From a bacterium (GTDB taxonomy: Bacteria > Verrucomicrobiota > Verrucomicrobiae > Opitutales > Opitutaceae): 14,350 bases of DNA. Both the position numbers and the translations under genes were made by a program. Below are positions 1 through 7,414 of the stretch, one piece after another (the first letter of the stretch is position 1; each line of letters opens with the position of its first letter). The stretch spans positions 1 through 14,350 of the forward strand of contig JAJXYI010000589.1 of assembly GCA_021780625.1 (NCBI GenBank), written 5' to 3'. Below the pieces are notes generated by a model. The model worked only from the letters and a program-made list of their open reading frames with translations. It was not told the DNA's origin and made no database searches.

Positions 1-1140
1 AAACCGTCCCGTGCGGCCCGTCGGGAGCACGTGGCTGGGCCCCGCCACGAAATCACCCAGGGCGGTCGGCGTGAAATTTCCCACCATGATGGCGCCCGCC
101 GTCGTGATCTCGGAGAGCATCGTCTTGACGGACGAATCCTTGACCAGGAGTTCCAGATGCTCCGGCGCGACATAGTTGGCAATCTCTACGGCACGAGACA
201 GCGAAGGCACCTCGATGGAAAGGAAACCATGTTGGAGGGCGTGCTTGAGCGGCTCCCCGCGCTTCAGGGTCTTGAGCTGGGCAAGGACCTCCTTGTGGAT
301 CTCGTCGATCATGGCGCGCGAGGTGCTCACCAGGTAGATTTTTTCTTTCCCCGAGCCATGTTCCGCCTGGGCCAGCAGGTCAGCGGCGGCAAAATCGGCG
401 CGCGCGGTGTCGTCGGCGACGATCATGACTTCGCTGGGGCCCGGAAGGCCGGCCACGCCGGCAGTTCCAAACACCTGGCGCATGGCCTCGCAGACGTAGG
501 CGTTGCTCGGTCCGTAGATCTTGTCGACGGCCGGGATCGTCATCGTTCCGTAGGCCATCGCGCCGACGCCGTACACGCCCCCGACCCGGTACACCTCGTC
601 CACACCACAAAAGTGGAACGTGGCGAGCAGGATGTCGGCGACCCGTCCATTGGAATCGCAGGGAGTGAAAACAGCGATCTCGGGAACCCCGGCGATCTTG
701 GCGAGTGTCGTCGTCATGACGGCGGTCGAAGGCAGCGGCACCTGGCCGCGCGGGACGTTGATGCCCACGCGACGCAGCGGAAAATGGAGTTCCCCAACCT
801 CGGCGCCATGGGGGTTCTTTCCAGTCCAGTTTTTCGGAAGGCTCTTCTCGTGGAAGGAGCGGACGCTTTCGATGGACGCCAGGATGGCCTTCTTGTCGCC
901 GGGCGCCACGCGCTTGGCAGCTGCGACGATGTCTTCCGTCTTCACGCGGAAATTGCGGGGAGCGAGTTTGGCGCCGTCGAACTTGGCCGCGTAGTAGGCG
1001 ATGGCGGCGTCGCCCCGCTCGCGCACGTCGGCCAGAATCGCGGCGACCGAATCGGTCATTTCCTTGGGCGCAAGCGCGCCGCGGCAGAAGGCTGCAAGAT
1101 CGTCGTGAAAGGTCTTGGAGGAAGCGCTGAGAATTCGCAT
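1..1140 (-). CDS. hisD: Histidinol dehydrogenase, C terminus cut off by window edge
   Basis: Histidinol dehydrogenase is a cytoplasmic zinc and NAD enzyme that oxidises L-histidinol to L-histidine, the last two steps of histidine synthesis. The frame is open from an ATG at 1140 to base 1, giving 380 residues; the family usually has about 430, so roughly the last 50 are missing. Visible family motifs are RVGG near 186-189, GPSNAYV at 210-216, AGPSE-like GPSEV at 234-238, QAEHG at 258-262 (zinc ligands Gln258 and His261), APEHLE at 325-330 (catalytic Glu327 and His328) and GDF..GPSHVLPT at 362-374 (Asp363 zinc ligand). The last zinc-binding His should lie beyond the window. The sequence departs from the common enterobacterial form in places (LPSTAVM for YPSSVLM, GPSN for GPGN, and VCEAMRQVFG after NAY), which I recall as a Verrucomicrobia-like subtype. 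There is no Shine-Dalgarno upstream. It lies 47 bases downstream of the LolA-like gene. Confidence 0.95.
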   Translation of the reverse strand, partial: MRILSASSKTFHDDLAAFCRGALAPKEMTDSVAAILADVRERGDAAIAYYAAKFDGAKLAPRNFRVKTEDIVAAAKRVAPGDKKAILASIESVRSFHEKSLPKNWTGKNPHGAEVGELHFPLRRVGINVPRGQVPLPSTAVMTTTLAKIAGVPEIAVFTPCDSNGRVADILLATFHFCGVDEVYRVGGVYGVGAMAYGTMTIPAVDKIYGPSNAYVCEAMRQVFGTAGVAGLPGPSEVMIVADDTARADFAAADLLAQAEHGSGKEKIYLVSTSRAMIDEIHKEVLAQLKTLKRGEPLKHALQHGFLSIEVPSLSRAVEIANYVAPEHLELLVKDSSVKTMLSEITTAGAIMVGNFTPTALGDFVAGPSHVLPTGRTGRF

Positions 1141-1187
1141 CGGGAAACTGGAGAGGCGGGGGGCGGGATAGGACGGCCGGGGCGCGT

Positions 1188-1937
1188 TCAGTCGAAGGTC
1201 GGGAGCGGCACGCTGAAGAGGCTCTCGGGCATCTCCTCGTTCAGGGTAACCTTGTCGAACTCCACGGTCATCTTGTAGGTGCCGCCGCCCGGCTTGGGCG
1301 AGGTGGTCACGATCCGTTTTGCGAAACGCACGCCGTCGACCAGGATCTCCCCCTCTTCGACGATCACGTCGCCGAAAGCGGTCTCGGTGCGCAACAGCTG
1401 GCCGGTGTCCACGTCGAAGAAGCGGTCAAAATAGATCCCCGGACCGTAGCTGAACCTCAATTTCACCGCGTTTTTTCCGTCGACCACGGTCCTGCCCAGG
1501 TCGTCGATGTCGGAGGGATCGGTGACGCCACGAAAAAAATACAGGTTTTCAAAGGTATTGGCGCGCAGCCGCAGGATCTGATCCTTGCCCAGGATCGCCA
1601 GCGTACGATGCCTCAGATCCTTGGAGTCCGAGATCCGCTGCCAGGCATCATAATCGTCGAGCGCCGTCACCTCGATCTGCTTGTCGCCCGTGGTGACCAC
1701 GCGCTGGCAACAGGGCTTCTTGAACATGATATCCAGCGCGGCCTTAGCGCCGTCATCGGTGGTCAGATGTCCGCTGAAATGAATGGATTTGATCGACTCG
1801 AGCGTGGCCTCCGGCCCGACGAACGCTCGCGCCTTGGCAATGATCGCGAGGTCGAAGGGCGTCGCGTCAGCCTTGGCCAAGTTCGGAACACCCACGACAG
1901 CGGCGACGAAAAGGACGCAGAGGAGTTTGAGGCGCAT
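1188..1937 (-). CDS. Secreted LolA-like / outer-membrane lipoprotein-sorting-type protein
   Basis: This 249-residue protein has a clear Sec signal peptide: MRLK, a hydrophobic stretch at 5-17, and a likely signal peptidase I site after AKA at 21-23. The mature part is rich in beta-strand-like alternation. It runs as a series of short strands about substrate loss or transfer: FSGHLTT near 54-60, LDIMFKKP near 68-75, a paired Cys76-Cys77, YDAWQRI, FDVDTGQLLRTE at 174-185 and EFDKVTLNEEMP.SLFSVP near 226-244. The ending 'F..V..N..MP.S.F..P' and the phrase 'D..TG.L...E' are typical of LolA/LolB-fold and DUF4292-like periplasmic proteins. I infer a half-barrel lipid- or lipoprotein-binding protein in the periplasm. 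No specific substrate can be read from sequence. It is probably cotranscribed with hisD downstream; the metabolic link to histidine synthesis is unclear. The start at 1937 is supported by the signal peptide only, since no ribosome binding site is visible. Confidence 0.75.
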   Translation of the reverse strand: MRLKLLCVLFVAAVVGVPNLAKADATPFDLAIIAKARAFVGPEATLESIKSIHFSGHLTTDDGAKAALDIMFKKPCCQRVVTTGDKQIEVTALDDYDAWQRISDSKDLRHRTLAILGKDQILRLRANTFENLYFFRGVTDPSDIDDLGRTVVDGKNAVKLRFSYGPGIYFDRFFDVDTGQLLRTETAFGDVIVEEGEILVDGVRFAKRIVTTSPKPGGGTYKMTVEFDKVTLNEEMPESLFSVPLPTFD

Positions 1938-1989
1938 GGCTTACACTACGGTTAGCGAGAAAGCTCCGGCGACCGCAACGGCAAAAGCA

Positions 1990-2037
1990 GGTTCCTGGCA
2001 AGAGCAACCCGATACAGGGCGACGCGGAGCAGGAACC
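1990..2037. repeat. Inverted repeat GGTTCCTG / CAGGAACC between guaA and the LolA-like gene
   Basis: Perfect 8-base arms lie at 1990-1997 and 2030-2037, separated by 32 bases. The spacer itself contains a small CCC/GGG pairing (2008-2010 with 2017-2019). Read on the minus strand, which is the direction of both flanking genes, the second arm is followed within a few bases by TGCTTTTGCC, a short T-run. It could be an mRNA structure in the leader of the LolA-like gene, a weak terminator or a protein-binding site. The long loop argues against a classical intrinsic terminator. Confidence 0.35.
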
Positions 2038-2051
2038 GCGTTTTTCACTGT

Positions 2052-2070
2052 AAAAAAGCGCCTTACGGCA
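2052..2070 (-). terminator. Possible weak intrinsic terminator after guaA
   Basis: On the minus strand the sequence reads TGCC-GTAA-GGCG-C-TTTTTT, about 55 bases after the guaA stop codon. The hairpin has three G-C pairs plus one possible G-T pair, closed by a GNRA-type loop, and it is followed by six T residues. The stem is shorter than in strong terminators, so some readthrough into the LolA-like gene would be expected. An AT-rich imperfect hairpin (TTTTT and AAAAA flanked by GCG/CGC) overlaps it just downstream. Confidence 0.3.
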
Positions 2071-2122
2071 ACCCAGGACCAGACCGATTTTCGTGCACAG
2101 ACTGGGGCTGAACGCCGTGCGC

Positions 2123-3661
2123 TCACTCCCATTCGATCGTGGCGGGAGGCTTGGAACTGACGTCGAAGACGACGCGAGAGACCCCTCGCACCTCGTTGGT
2201 GATGCGGCCCGAGATCTTCTGGATCAGATCGTACGGGAGGCGGGTCCAGTCCGCCGTCATGGCGTCGGTGCTCTCAACCACGCGAATCGCGATCACGTAG
2301 GAATAATTGCGCTCGTCCCCAATGACGCCGACCGACTTCACCGGCAGGAACACACAGAACGACTGCCAGACTTTGTAGTACCAGCCGCTTTCCATCATTT
2401 CCTCTTGGAGGATGGCATCGGCATTCCTGAGGATCTCGAGCTGGTCGCCGGAGATCGCTCCGAGCACGCGCACACCAAGACCCGGACCCGGGAAAGGCTG
2501 CCGCCAGACGACCTCCTTGGGCAGCCCCAGGGCCGTACCGACGCGGCGCACCTCGTCCTTGAACAATTCGCGGAGCGGCTCCAGCAGCTTGAGCTTCATG
2601 CGCTCCGGCAGGCCTCCGACGTTGTGGTGAGACTTGATCAGCGCAGCTGGATTGTTTCCGATCGCCACACTCTCGATGACGTCCGGGTAGAGCGTGCCCT
2701 GGCCCAGAAAGTCGGCATGACCAACAGACTTGAGCGACTTTTCAAAAACCTCCACAAACGTGTTTCCGATGACCTTGCGCTTCTTTTCGGGATCGGCCAC
2801 GCCCTTGAGGCGGCGGAGGAAAAGCTTCGAGGCGTCGACGACCCGAAGATCGATGCGGAAGTGTTTCGCGTAGAGCTTCTCGACGTAGTCGCGCTCGCCC
2901 TTGCGCAGGAGTCCGTTGTCGACAAAAACGCAGGTGAGCTGGCGTCCGATCGCCTTGTGGATGAGCGCCGCTGCGACAGAGGAGTCGACGCCACCCGAAA
3001 GTCCGAGGATGACACGCGATTTACCGACCGTGGCCCGGATCGTGTCGATCGAGTGCTGGATGAAGTCCTTGGTGGTCCAGTCCTGCTTCGCTCCGCATAC
3101 GCCGACCAGAAAATTGCGGACGACCTCGACCCCGCGCTCGGTGTGAAAAACCTCGGGATGAAACTGGATGCCGTAGAAGTTGCGTTTGATGTCCTCGATC
3201 GCGGCGAACTCGGAATTCTCGGTCGTCCCGATCGCACGAAAGCCGGGCGGGAGTTCGATGAGGCGGTCGCCATGCGAATTCCAGACGCGCAGGCTCTTCG
3301 GGAGGCCTGCGAATAGCCGGCCGGGTTTGCCGATCTTGAGTACCCCATGGCCATATTCGCGATGGGTGCTGCGGGAGACTTTCCCGCCCAGCAGATGCCC
3401 CATCAGCTGGATTCCGTAGCAGATGCCAAGCACCGGCACGCCCAATTCGAAAAGCGCGGGATCCGGACGCGGTGCTCCTTTCGCAAACACCGAACTCGGC
3501 CCCCCCGAAAGGATCACTCCGATCACTCCGTCGGCCCTGAGCTGCTCCGCCTTGGTCGTGTGATGATAGATCTTCGAGAAGACCTGACACTCGCGAATAC
3601 GGCGCGCAATAACCTGAGTATACTGGGACCCGAAATCGATGACGGCAATGACCTGGGACAT
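2123..3661 (-). CDS. guaA: GMP synthase (glutamine-hydrolysing)
   Basis: GuaA converts XMP to GMP in the cytoplasm using ATP and glutamine, the last step of guanine nucleotide synthesis. The 512-residue protein has the complete two-part layout. The class I glutamine amidotransferase domain is at about 1-190, with nucleophile Cys81 in GICYG and the His168/Glu170 pair in FHPE. The ATP pyrophosphatase domain follows, with its P-loop LSGGVDSS at 221-228. The C-terminal dimerisation domain carries [11 protein letters not shown] at 388-398, GDERNY at 448-453 and the family ending KPPATIEWE. The length matches the family (about 510-525). I chose the ATG at 3661 because [16 protein letters not shown] is the normal GuaA N terminus. 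The frame stays open upstream to 3802, but that extension is rich in Pro, Ser and Gly and is not family sequence. No Shine-Dalgarno precedes the start. Confidence 0.97.
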   Translation of the reverse strand: MSQVIAVIDFGSQYTQVIARRIRECQVFSKIYHHTTKAEQLRADGVIGVILSGGPSSVFAKGAPRPDPALFELGVPVLGICYGIQLMGHLLGGKVSRSTHREYGHGVLKIGKPGRLFAGLPKSLRVWNSHGDRLIELPPGFRAIGTTENSEFAAIEDIKRNFYGIQFHPEVFHTERGVEVVRNFLVGVCGAKQDWTTKDFIQHSIDTIRATVGKSRVILGLSGGVDSSVAAALIHKAIGRQLTCVFVDNGLLRKGERDYVEKLYAKHFRIDLRVVDASKLFLRRLKGVADPEKKRKVIGNTFVEVFEKSLKSVGHADFLGQGTLYPDVIESVAIGNNPAALIKSHHNVGGLPERMKLKLLEPLRELFKDEVRRVGTALGLPKEVVWRQPFPGPGLGVRVLGAISGDQLEILRNADAILQEEMMESGWYYKVWQSFCVFLPVKSVGVIGDERNYSYVIAIRVVESTDAMTADWTRLPYDLIQKISGRITNEVRGVSRVVFDVSSKPPATIEWE

Positions 3662-3845
3662 GTGGTAACGAGTGGCGGGATCTGAGCCTGTAAAGGAGGG
3701 AAAAGGGTGACTGTGCGAGAGCCAGGCGTCCGGTGTCAATGCGGCAGACAGAGGGACCTCCCCTGAGCCGCACCCGCCGCAAGGCGCGAGTTTTCCCATC
3801 ACCTGTTTTTCCTCATGACCACCGAAGCATCCTGCAAGGATGCAC

Positions 3846-3874
3846 TTGCGAAACTATTACTCCAACTCTAGATT
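3846..3874 (+). promoter_or_regulatory. Candidate sigma-70-type promoter for the gene at 3889
   Basis: TTGCGA at 3846-3851 (4 of 6 to the -35 consensus) and TAGATT at 3869-3874 (4 of 6 to the -10 consensus) are separated by exactly 17 bases. This would start transcription near 3881, leaving a very short leader before the ATG at 3889, so the message might be nearly leaderless. The rest of the 227-base divergent gap between guaA and this gene holds a small perfect hairpin, GCATCC-TGCAA-GGATGC (3827-3843), and no other recognisable site. Confidence 0.3.
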
Positions 3875-3888
3875 CTGGCCCGCAGCCA

Positions 3889-4716
3889 ATGACGACTCAA
3901 ACTCCCGCCAGTCCGTACAAATCCACCGAAAAAGTTTATCATAGGCGCACTCTGTTCGGCCGACTCTGGCGGCGCCCCTTGCTGTTGTCCTGCATTCTCC
4001 TGGTCTTCGTGGCGCTGGCCGGCCTCGCAACCCGCGATTACCTGGGCCTTCTCGGCGTATTGCCGCAGCAACGACGCGCCCGAGCCGCAGCGGCCGCGCT
4101 CGACACCCTCATCGCGCAACCCGAGTTCAACACCATCGTCGTGGCCCCGATCGAGCAAGAACTCGGCCGCTCCGTGCATTCGCTCACCGATGTCCAGGCG
4201 CTGCTGCTCCACATCCGCCGCGATCATCCTGTCGCAGCCGACTTTCGGATCGAATACCGGCGCCCCCCCACAGCCCCCTCGCAGATGATCGCGGCGTGGC
4301 GGGACGTCATCGACCGCCTCCATGCCGACGGTTTTAACGTCTACTCCTACCCCCAGCTCATGGCAAAAGGAGACCGGCTGCTGTGCAGCGCAATCACGCA
4401 GCGCATGCTCCGATTCGACGAACTCGTGAACCGGCTCGAGCAGGCTGAAATCGCGCAGCAGACCGTGGGCTCCTCACCTCAGCAGATTACGGCGATCACC
4501 CGCGACCGACAGGCGCGGGCCGAAACACTGATCGCACTCCATGCGACGTTCACGCGCGGCACCAACCCGGCCAATTACGACTTGCCGTCGGGCCCACTCG
4601 ACGACGCCCAGCGCGCCGTCGCCCGCGCCCTGCACATCACCCGCGGCGAGCTGGACATGCTGTTCTTCCTCAACCAGGCGACGATCGACATGATCAACGA
4701 CGACTCCGGAGCCTGA
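3889..4716 (+). CDS. Membrane-anchored protein of unknown function
   Basis: I do not recognise this 275-residue protein. It has a short basic cytoplasmic N terminus (about 1-30, ending RLWRRP), one transmembrane helix at about 31-48 (LLLSCILLVFVALAGLA), and a mostly helical, Ala/Gln/Arg-rich domain of about 225 residues that would be outside the membrane if the positive-inside rule holds. The outer part has possible short coiled-coil segments near 60-75 and 170-192 (ELVNRLEQAEIAQQ), and a lone Cys166. No catalytic motif stands out. I start at the ATG at 3889; the frame is open back to 3733, but the extra residues are Pro/Arg-rich and overlap the promoter-like site. It is divergent from guaA and converges with the methyltransferase on the other strand, with only 13 bases between the stop codons. 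Its position beside glycan genes hints at an envelope role, but that is weak inference. Confidence 0.7.
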   Translation: MTTQTPASPYKSTEKVYHRRTLFGRLWRRPLLLSCILLVFVALAGLATRDYLGLLGVLPQQRRARAAAAALDTLIAQPEFNTIVVAPIEQELGRSVHSLTDVQALLLHIRRDHPVAADFRIEYRRPPTAPSQMIAAWRDVIDRLHADGFNVYSYPQLMAKGDRLLCSAITQRMLRFDELVNRLEQAEIAQQTVGSSPQQITAITRDRQARAETLIALHATFTRGTNPANYDLPSGPLDDAQRAVARALHITRGELDMLFFLNQATIDMINDDSGA

Positions 4717-4729
4717 GGCGGGATGCCGC

Positions 4730-5806
4730 TCAGCGTTTCCGAGCCACGACGGAGTTTGCACAGGCCAGCTCGACCTGCTTTTCGCCGGCGAGCTGCCGCA
4801 CCCAGGGTTCGTCGAGATAGGACGCGGCGGGCGCCATGAGATCCGACACCCGCATGTCGAGAAAACGCCGGCGAGTCTCCTCGGGAAGACCGGCGGCATA
4901 GCTGTTGAGGAACCAGGTGAGCGTCCAAACGGGACTCCCGTAGTGCGGCACGAAGGCCCGCTCGATCGCGCAATCCGCGGCAAACAGGTTCTTCAGGCCC
5001 TCCATCGTCATGTTGTAATAGTGCGACGGATACCCGTGAAACGGCTGGAGAAAGGGAACGTCGGCGTAGATCAGGCCGCCCGGCCTGGTGACGCGCACGA
5101 TCTCCCGCGCGGCGGCAAAGGGGTCCTTCAGGTGTTCGAGCACCGCGCACGACACCACCAGCGAGAACGTGTTGTCCAGAAACGGAAGGCGCTCCGCGAC
5201 GGAGACCACGTCGGTGCTCGGGTAGGGAACGATCTCGAGATTGACCACGTTGGGCAGCGTCGAGGGCCGGTTGCCCGCACCGCAGTCGAGCACGAGGCCG
5301 TCGCCCACCCTGTCTATCTCCGCGCGCACAGAGGGCGCATACTCGAAGCCGGACACAGCATCAGTGTCGACCACATTGAACGCCTGGCGCGCCTCCTCGG
5401 TGAGGAAGTCAAAATGGAAGGCCGTCTCGCGGAAAGGCAGGTCGGTCCGGAGCCGCGGCCGGATGCGTTCGAGCCTCGCAGCCTTGTCGGCAGGAACAGC
5501 CAGCGGCGGAAGCGGCTTGTCTGCGCTCACCGTCTCCGCCTCCGTCTCGCATTCGATCCTGAGGACGCCGTCGCACAGGTCCGCGGGACCAATGGCGCCG
5601 CGGAAGCCGCTGGAGTGCGCATAGGCCGCGTGCACGCGCCTCACATCGGGTCGGGGTTCCCATTCGAGGGCAAGGGTGCCCCGCGGCGACAGCACCCGAA
5701 CCGCGCGCAGCGCTCGCTCGCTCGCCACCCATCCGTACACGGTGAACCGGCCTGCAAGCGACTGCTGGGTCGGCGTGTCGACATGGATCAACGTGGGCAG
5801 GGACAT
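4730..5806 (-). CDS. SAM-dependent methyltransferase with N-terminal beta-rich accessory module
   Basis: The 358-residue protein joins two parts. Residues about 20-95 form a beta-rich module with VYGW at 23-26, RPDV at 52-55 and SSGF at 65-68, matching modules in both large glycosyltransferases of this cluster. Residues about 165-300 are a class I (Rossmann) methyltransferase of the Methyltransf_11 type: motif I LVLDCGAGN at 171-179, an acidic position after the next strand (NLEI, 189-192), AERLPF..NTFSLVVS at 204-219, AVLEHLKDP at 221-229 and the post-motif RPGGLIYADVPF at 241-252. It should use S-adenosylmethionine in the cytoplasm, most likely to methylate a sugar or glycan. The acceptor cannot be read from sequence. 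I chose the ATG at 5806; ATG at 5836 and an upstream alternative at 5869 are also in frame. None has a Shine-Dalgarno. A TACACT (-10-like) sequence at 5842-5837 would favour 5806. It is divergent from the GT2 gene. Confidence 0.85.
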   Translation of the reverse strand: MSLPTLIHVDTPTQQSLAGRFTVYGWVASERALRAVRVLSPRGTLALEWEPRPDVRRVHAAYAHSSGFRGAIGPADLCDGVLRIECETEAETVSADKPLPPLAVPADKAARLERIRPRLRTDLPFRETAFHFDFLTEEARQAFNVVDTDAVSGFEYAPSVRAEIDRVGDGLVLDCGAGNRPSTLPNVVNLEIVPYPSTDVVSVAERLPFLDNTFSLVVSCAVLEHLKDPFAAAREIVRVTRPGGLIYADVPFLQPFHGYPSHYYNMTMEGLKNLFAADCAIERAFVPHYGSPVWTLTWFLNSYAAGLPEETRRRFLDMRVSDLMAPAASYLDEPWVRQLAGEKQVELACANSVVARKR

Positions 5807-5811
5807 CGGAT

Positions 5812-5826
5812 GGCAAGGCAAGGCAA
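5812..5826. repeat. Three tandem copies of GGCAA at the methyltransferase start
   Basis: The pentanucleotide GGCAA occurs three times in a row on the plus strand (TTGCC x3 on the coding strand), 6 to 20 bases upstream of the chosen start at 5806. It lies inside the reading frame if translation starts at 5836 or 5869, and in the leader if it starts at 5806. Three units are few, so chance is possible. Confidence 0.5.
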
Positions 5827-5987
5827 GACCGGCCATAGTGTAAAGGGGCAAGGGCCATCGGTTCCCCAATTTTCGATTGATCCCCCCCGCGGCCGACGCT
5901 CAATCGCCCCATGCCCGCACTCCGCTCCATCGACAACCAGACGCCCCTCGCAAAGCGCCGAGCTTCTGCGCGCGGGCGCCCCTCTTC

Positions 5988-7349
5988 ATGAGCGGTTTCG
6001 AGGAATTTTTCCGTCACTGGATCGACGCGCCCGTCGACCTCGCGCCGGCCTCGCGGCGCCTGATCGTGCGCGGCTGGTGCTACGCACGCGCCGGCTCCGT
6101 CGTCGCCGTGCGCGCGCGCTGCGGCTGGCGCCACCACGCGGGACTCTACGGACTACGCCGCGACGACGTGCGGGACGCGTTTATGGAGCCGGGCGCCGGG
6201 CGGTCGGGTTTCGAGATCGCGGTGCGCCTCCCGACGCTGGCGACCACCTGCGAGCTGCAGGCCCGTTGCGAGGACGGTGTCTGGCGCACATTCGCAGAAC
6301 TTCCTTTCGCCGCGCCGCCGGCCGAGAGCCTGGCGGAGGTCCTGCGGCGCGGACGGTTCTGGATTCTCGCCTGGATCGGTTCGTCGCAGGCCTGGGACCT
6401 CGTCTCCCCGAACGACCAGGAATTTCTCGTCTCGCGCACGACCTGCCTGGGCTGGCTCACCATAGCTCGCTTCGAGCAGCACGAACCCCGGCCGCTCAGG
6501 CCCACTCCCCTTCCCGCGCCGCGGCTCGGCTCCGAACGACTTCCGAGGTTCGCGATCGTCACACCCTCGTTCAACCAGGCCGCGTTCCTCACTCAGGCGA
6601 TGGACAGCGTGCTATCGCAGACCGGCGTGCGGGTCGCGTACGCAGTGCAGGATGGCGGCTCAACGGACGGAAGCGCGGACATCATCCGCAAGGAGGTGGC
6701 CAGGGGCGATCGTCCCCCAACGGCAAAGGTTGCCCACTGGGAGAGCGCGCCGGACGGCGGTCAAGCCGACGCGATCGCGCGCGGTTTCGAGCACCTTCCC
6801 GGGAGTCCCGATGACGTCATGGCGTATCTGAATTCCGATGACCGCTATGTACCCGGGGCACTGCGGTTCGTCGCCGGCTACTTCGCGAGCCACCCCAAAG
6901 TCGACGTCGTGTACGGTCACCGCATCCTGATCGACGAAGCCGACCGCGAGATCGGCCGCTGGATCACGCCCCGGAGGCAATGCGACGACCTGCGCTACTT
7001 CGACATGGTGCCCCAGGAGACGCTGTTCTGGCGACGCAGGATCTGGGACCGCGTCGGCGGACTCGACCGGTCGCTTCACTTTGCCCTCGATTGGGATCTG
7101 CTCCAGCGTTTCGAGAAGGCGGGGGCGAAGTTTGCCCGCTTGCCGTGGTTCCTGGGCATGTTCCGCTGGCACGAGGCCCAGAAGACGCGAACTAAGATGG
7201 AGAAGAGTGGCGTCCCCGAATCAGAGACGCTGAGGCGGAACGCTCTCGGCAGGGTCGCAAGCCAGGAAGAATTCCAGTCGAGGATGCGCCACGTGCAGTT
7301 CGACAGTGCGCTAGTCCACGCCCTGCTCCGGAAAGGCCTTCGCGTATGA
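5988..7349 (+). CDS. GT2-family glycosyltransferase with N-terminal beta-rich accessory module
   Basis: The 453-residue protein is predicted to transfer a sugar from a nucleotide donor in the cytoplasm to a growing glycan. Residues about 22-107 hold the cluster's shared module: VRGWCY at 27-32, RRDDV at 57-61 and RSGFEI at 72-77. Residues about 187-400 are a GT-A fold of family GT2: FAIVTPSFNQ at 188-197, the nucleotide-binding VQDGGSTDGS at 220-229 (the Q-D-G-G variant of the usual DDGS), the metal-binding NSDD at 282-285, GGLD at 357-360 and the catalytic-base region FALDWDL at 365-371. The start is ATG at 5988; the open frame extends back to a TTG at 5877, but the added residues look non-native. 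There is no Shine-Dalgarno. It is the first gene of the plus-strand run, 61 bases ahead of the giant glycosyltransferase, with a 181-base divergent gap to the methyltransferase upstream that probably holds promoters for both; I could not pick them out. Confidence 0.88.
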   Translation: MSGFEEFFRHWIDAPVDLAPASRRLIVRGWCYARAGSVVAVRARCGWRHHAGLYGLRRDDVRDAFMEPGAGRSGFEIAVRLPTLATTCELQARCEDGVWRTFAELPFAAPPAESLAEVLRRGRFWILAWIGSSQAWDLVSPNDQEFLVSRTTCLGWLTIARFEQHEPRPLRPTPLPAPRLGSERLPRFAIVTPSFNQAAFLTQAMDSVLSQTGVRVAYAVQDGGSTDGSADIIRKEVARGDRPPTAKVAHWESAPDGGQADAIARGFEHLPGSPDDVMAYLNSDDRYVPGALRFVAGYFASHPKVDVVYGHRILIDEADREIGRWITPRRQCDDLRYFDMVPQETLFWRRRIWDRVGGLDRSLHFALDWDLLQRFEKAGAKFARLPWFLGMFRWHEAQKTRTKMEKSGVPESETLRRNALGRVASQEEFQSRMRHVQFDSALVHALLRKGLRV

Positions 7350-7390
7350 CCCAAGGGAAGTCCAATTATCCGATTTCCTTCGGAAGAGAA

Positions 7391-7414
7391 ATGCCTTGCA
7401 TTGCCTCTTCATGA
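7391..7414 (+). other. Possible seven-codon leader ORF overlapping the start of the giant glycosyltransferase
   Basis: ATG at 7391 opens a seven-residue frame (MPCIASS) whose TGA stop at 7412-7414 overlaps the ATG at 7411 in the arrangement ATGA, as in translational coupling. A GGAAGAG at 7382-7388, the only Shine-Dalgarno-like element ahead of any gene in the window, lies just upstream. The same element is 7 bases from a TTG at 7396, an alternative in-frame start for the large gene. TTTCC at 7374-7378 could pair with GGAAG and mask it. Short ORFs arise easily by chance. Confidence 0.25.

Noticed and set aside
31..1278. Long plus-strand open frame over hisD
   Set aside because: It is antisense to a clear HisD with all family motifs; long antisense frames are expected in GC-rich DNA, and the translation shows no domain.
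1941..2132. 63-residue minus-strand frame between guaA and the LolA-like gene
   Set aside because: It is Arg/Ser/Pro-rich, has no motif or ribosome site, overlaps the guaA end and contains the terminator-like and inverted-repeat sequences.
2093..3316. 407-residue plus-strand frame over guaA
   Set aside because: It is antisense to GuaA, which is complete and carries its catalytic residues.
3662..3802. 47-residue N-terminal extension of GuaA
   Set aside because: Sequence before [16 protein letters not shown] is not GuaA-like, and the family starts at this point.
3827..3843. Perfect hairpin GCATCC-TGCAA-GGATGC as a terminator
   Set aside because: It lies in a divergent promoter region with no gene ending into it and has no T-run after it.
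4943..6814. 623-residue plus-strand frame across the methyltransferase and GT2 genes
   Set aside because: The first part is antisense to the methyltransferase and the second is an out-of-frame reading of the GT2 gene; it is Arg/Pro-rich and has no family pattern.
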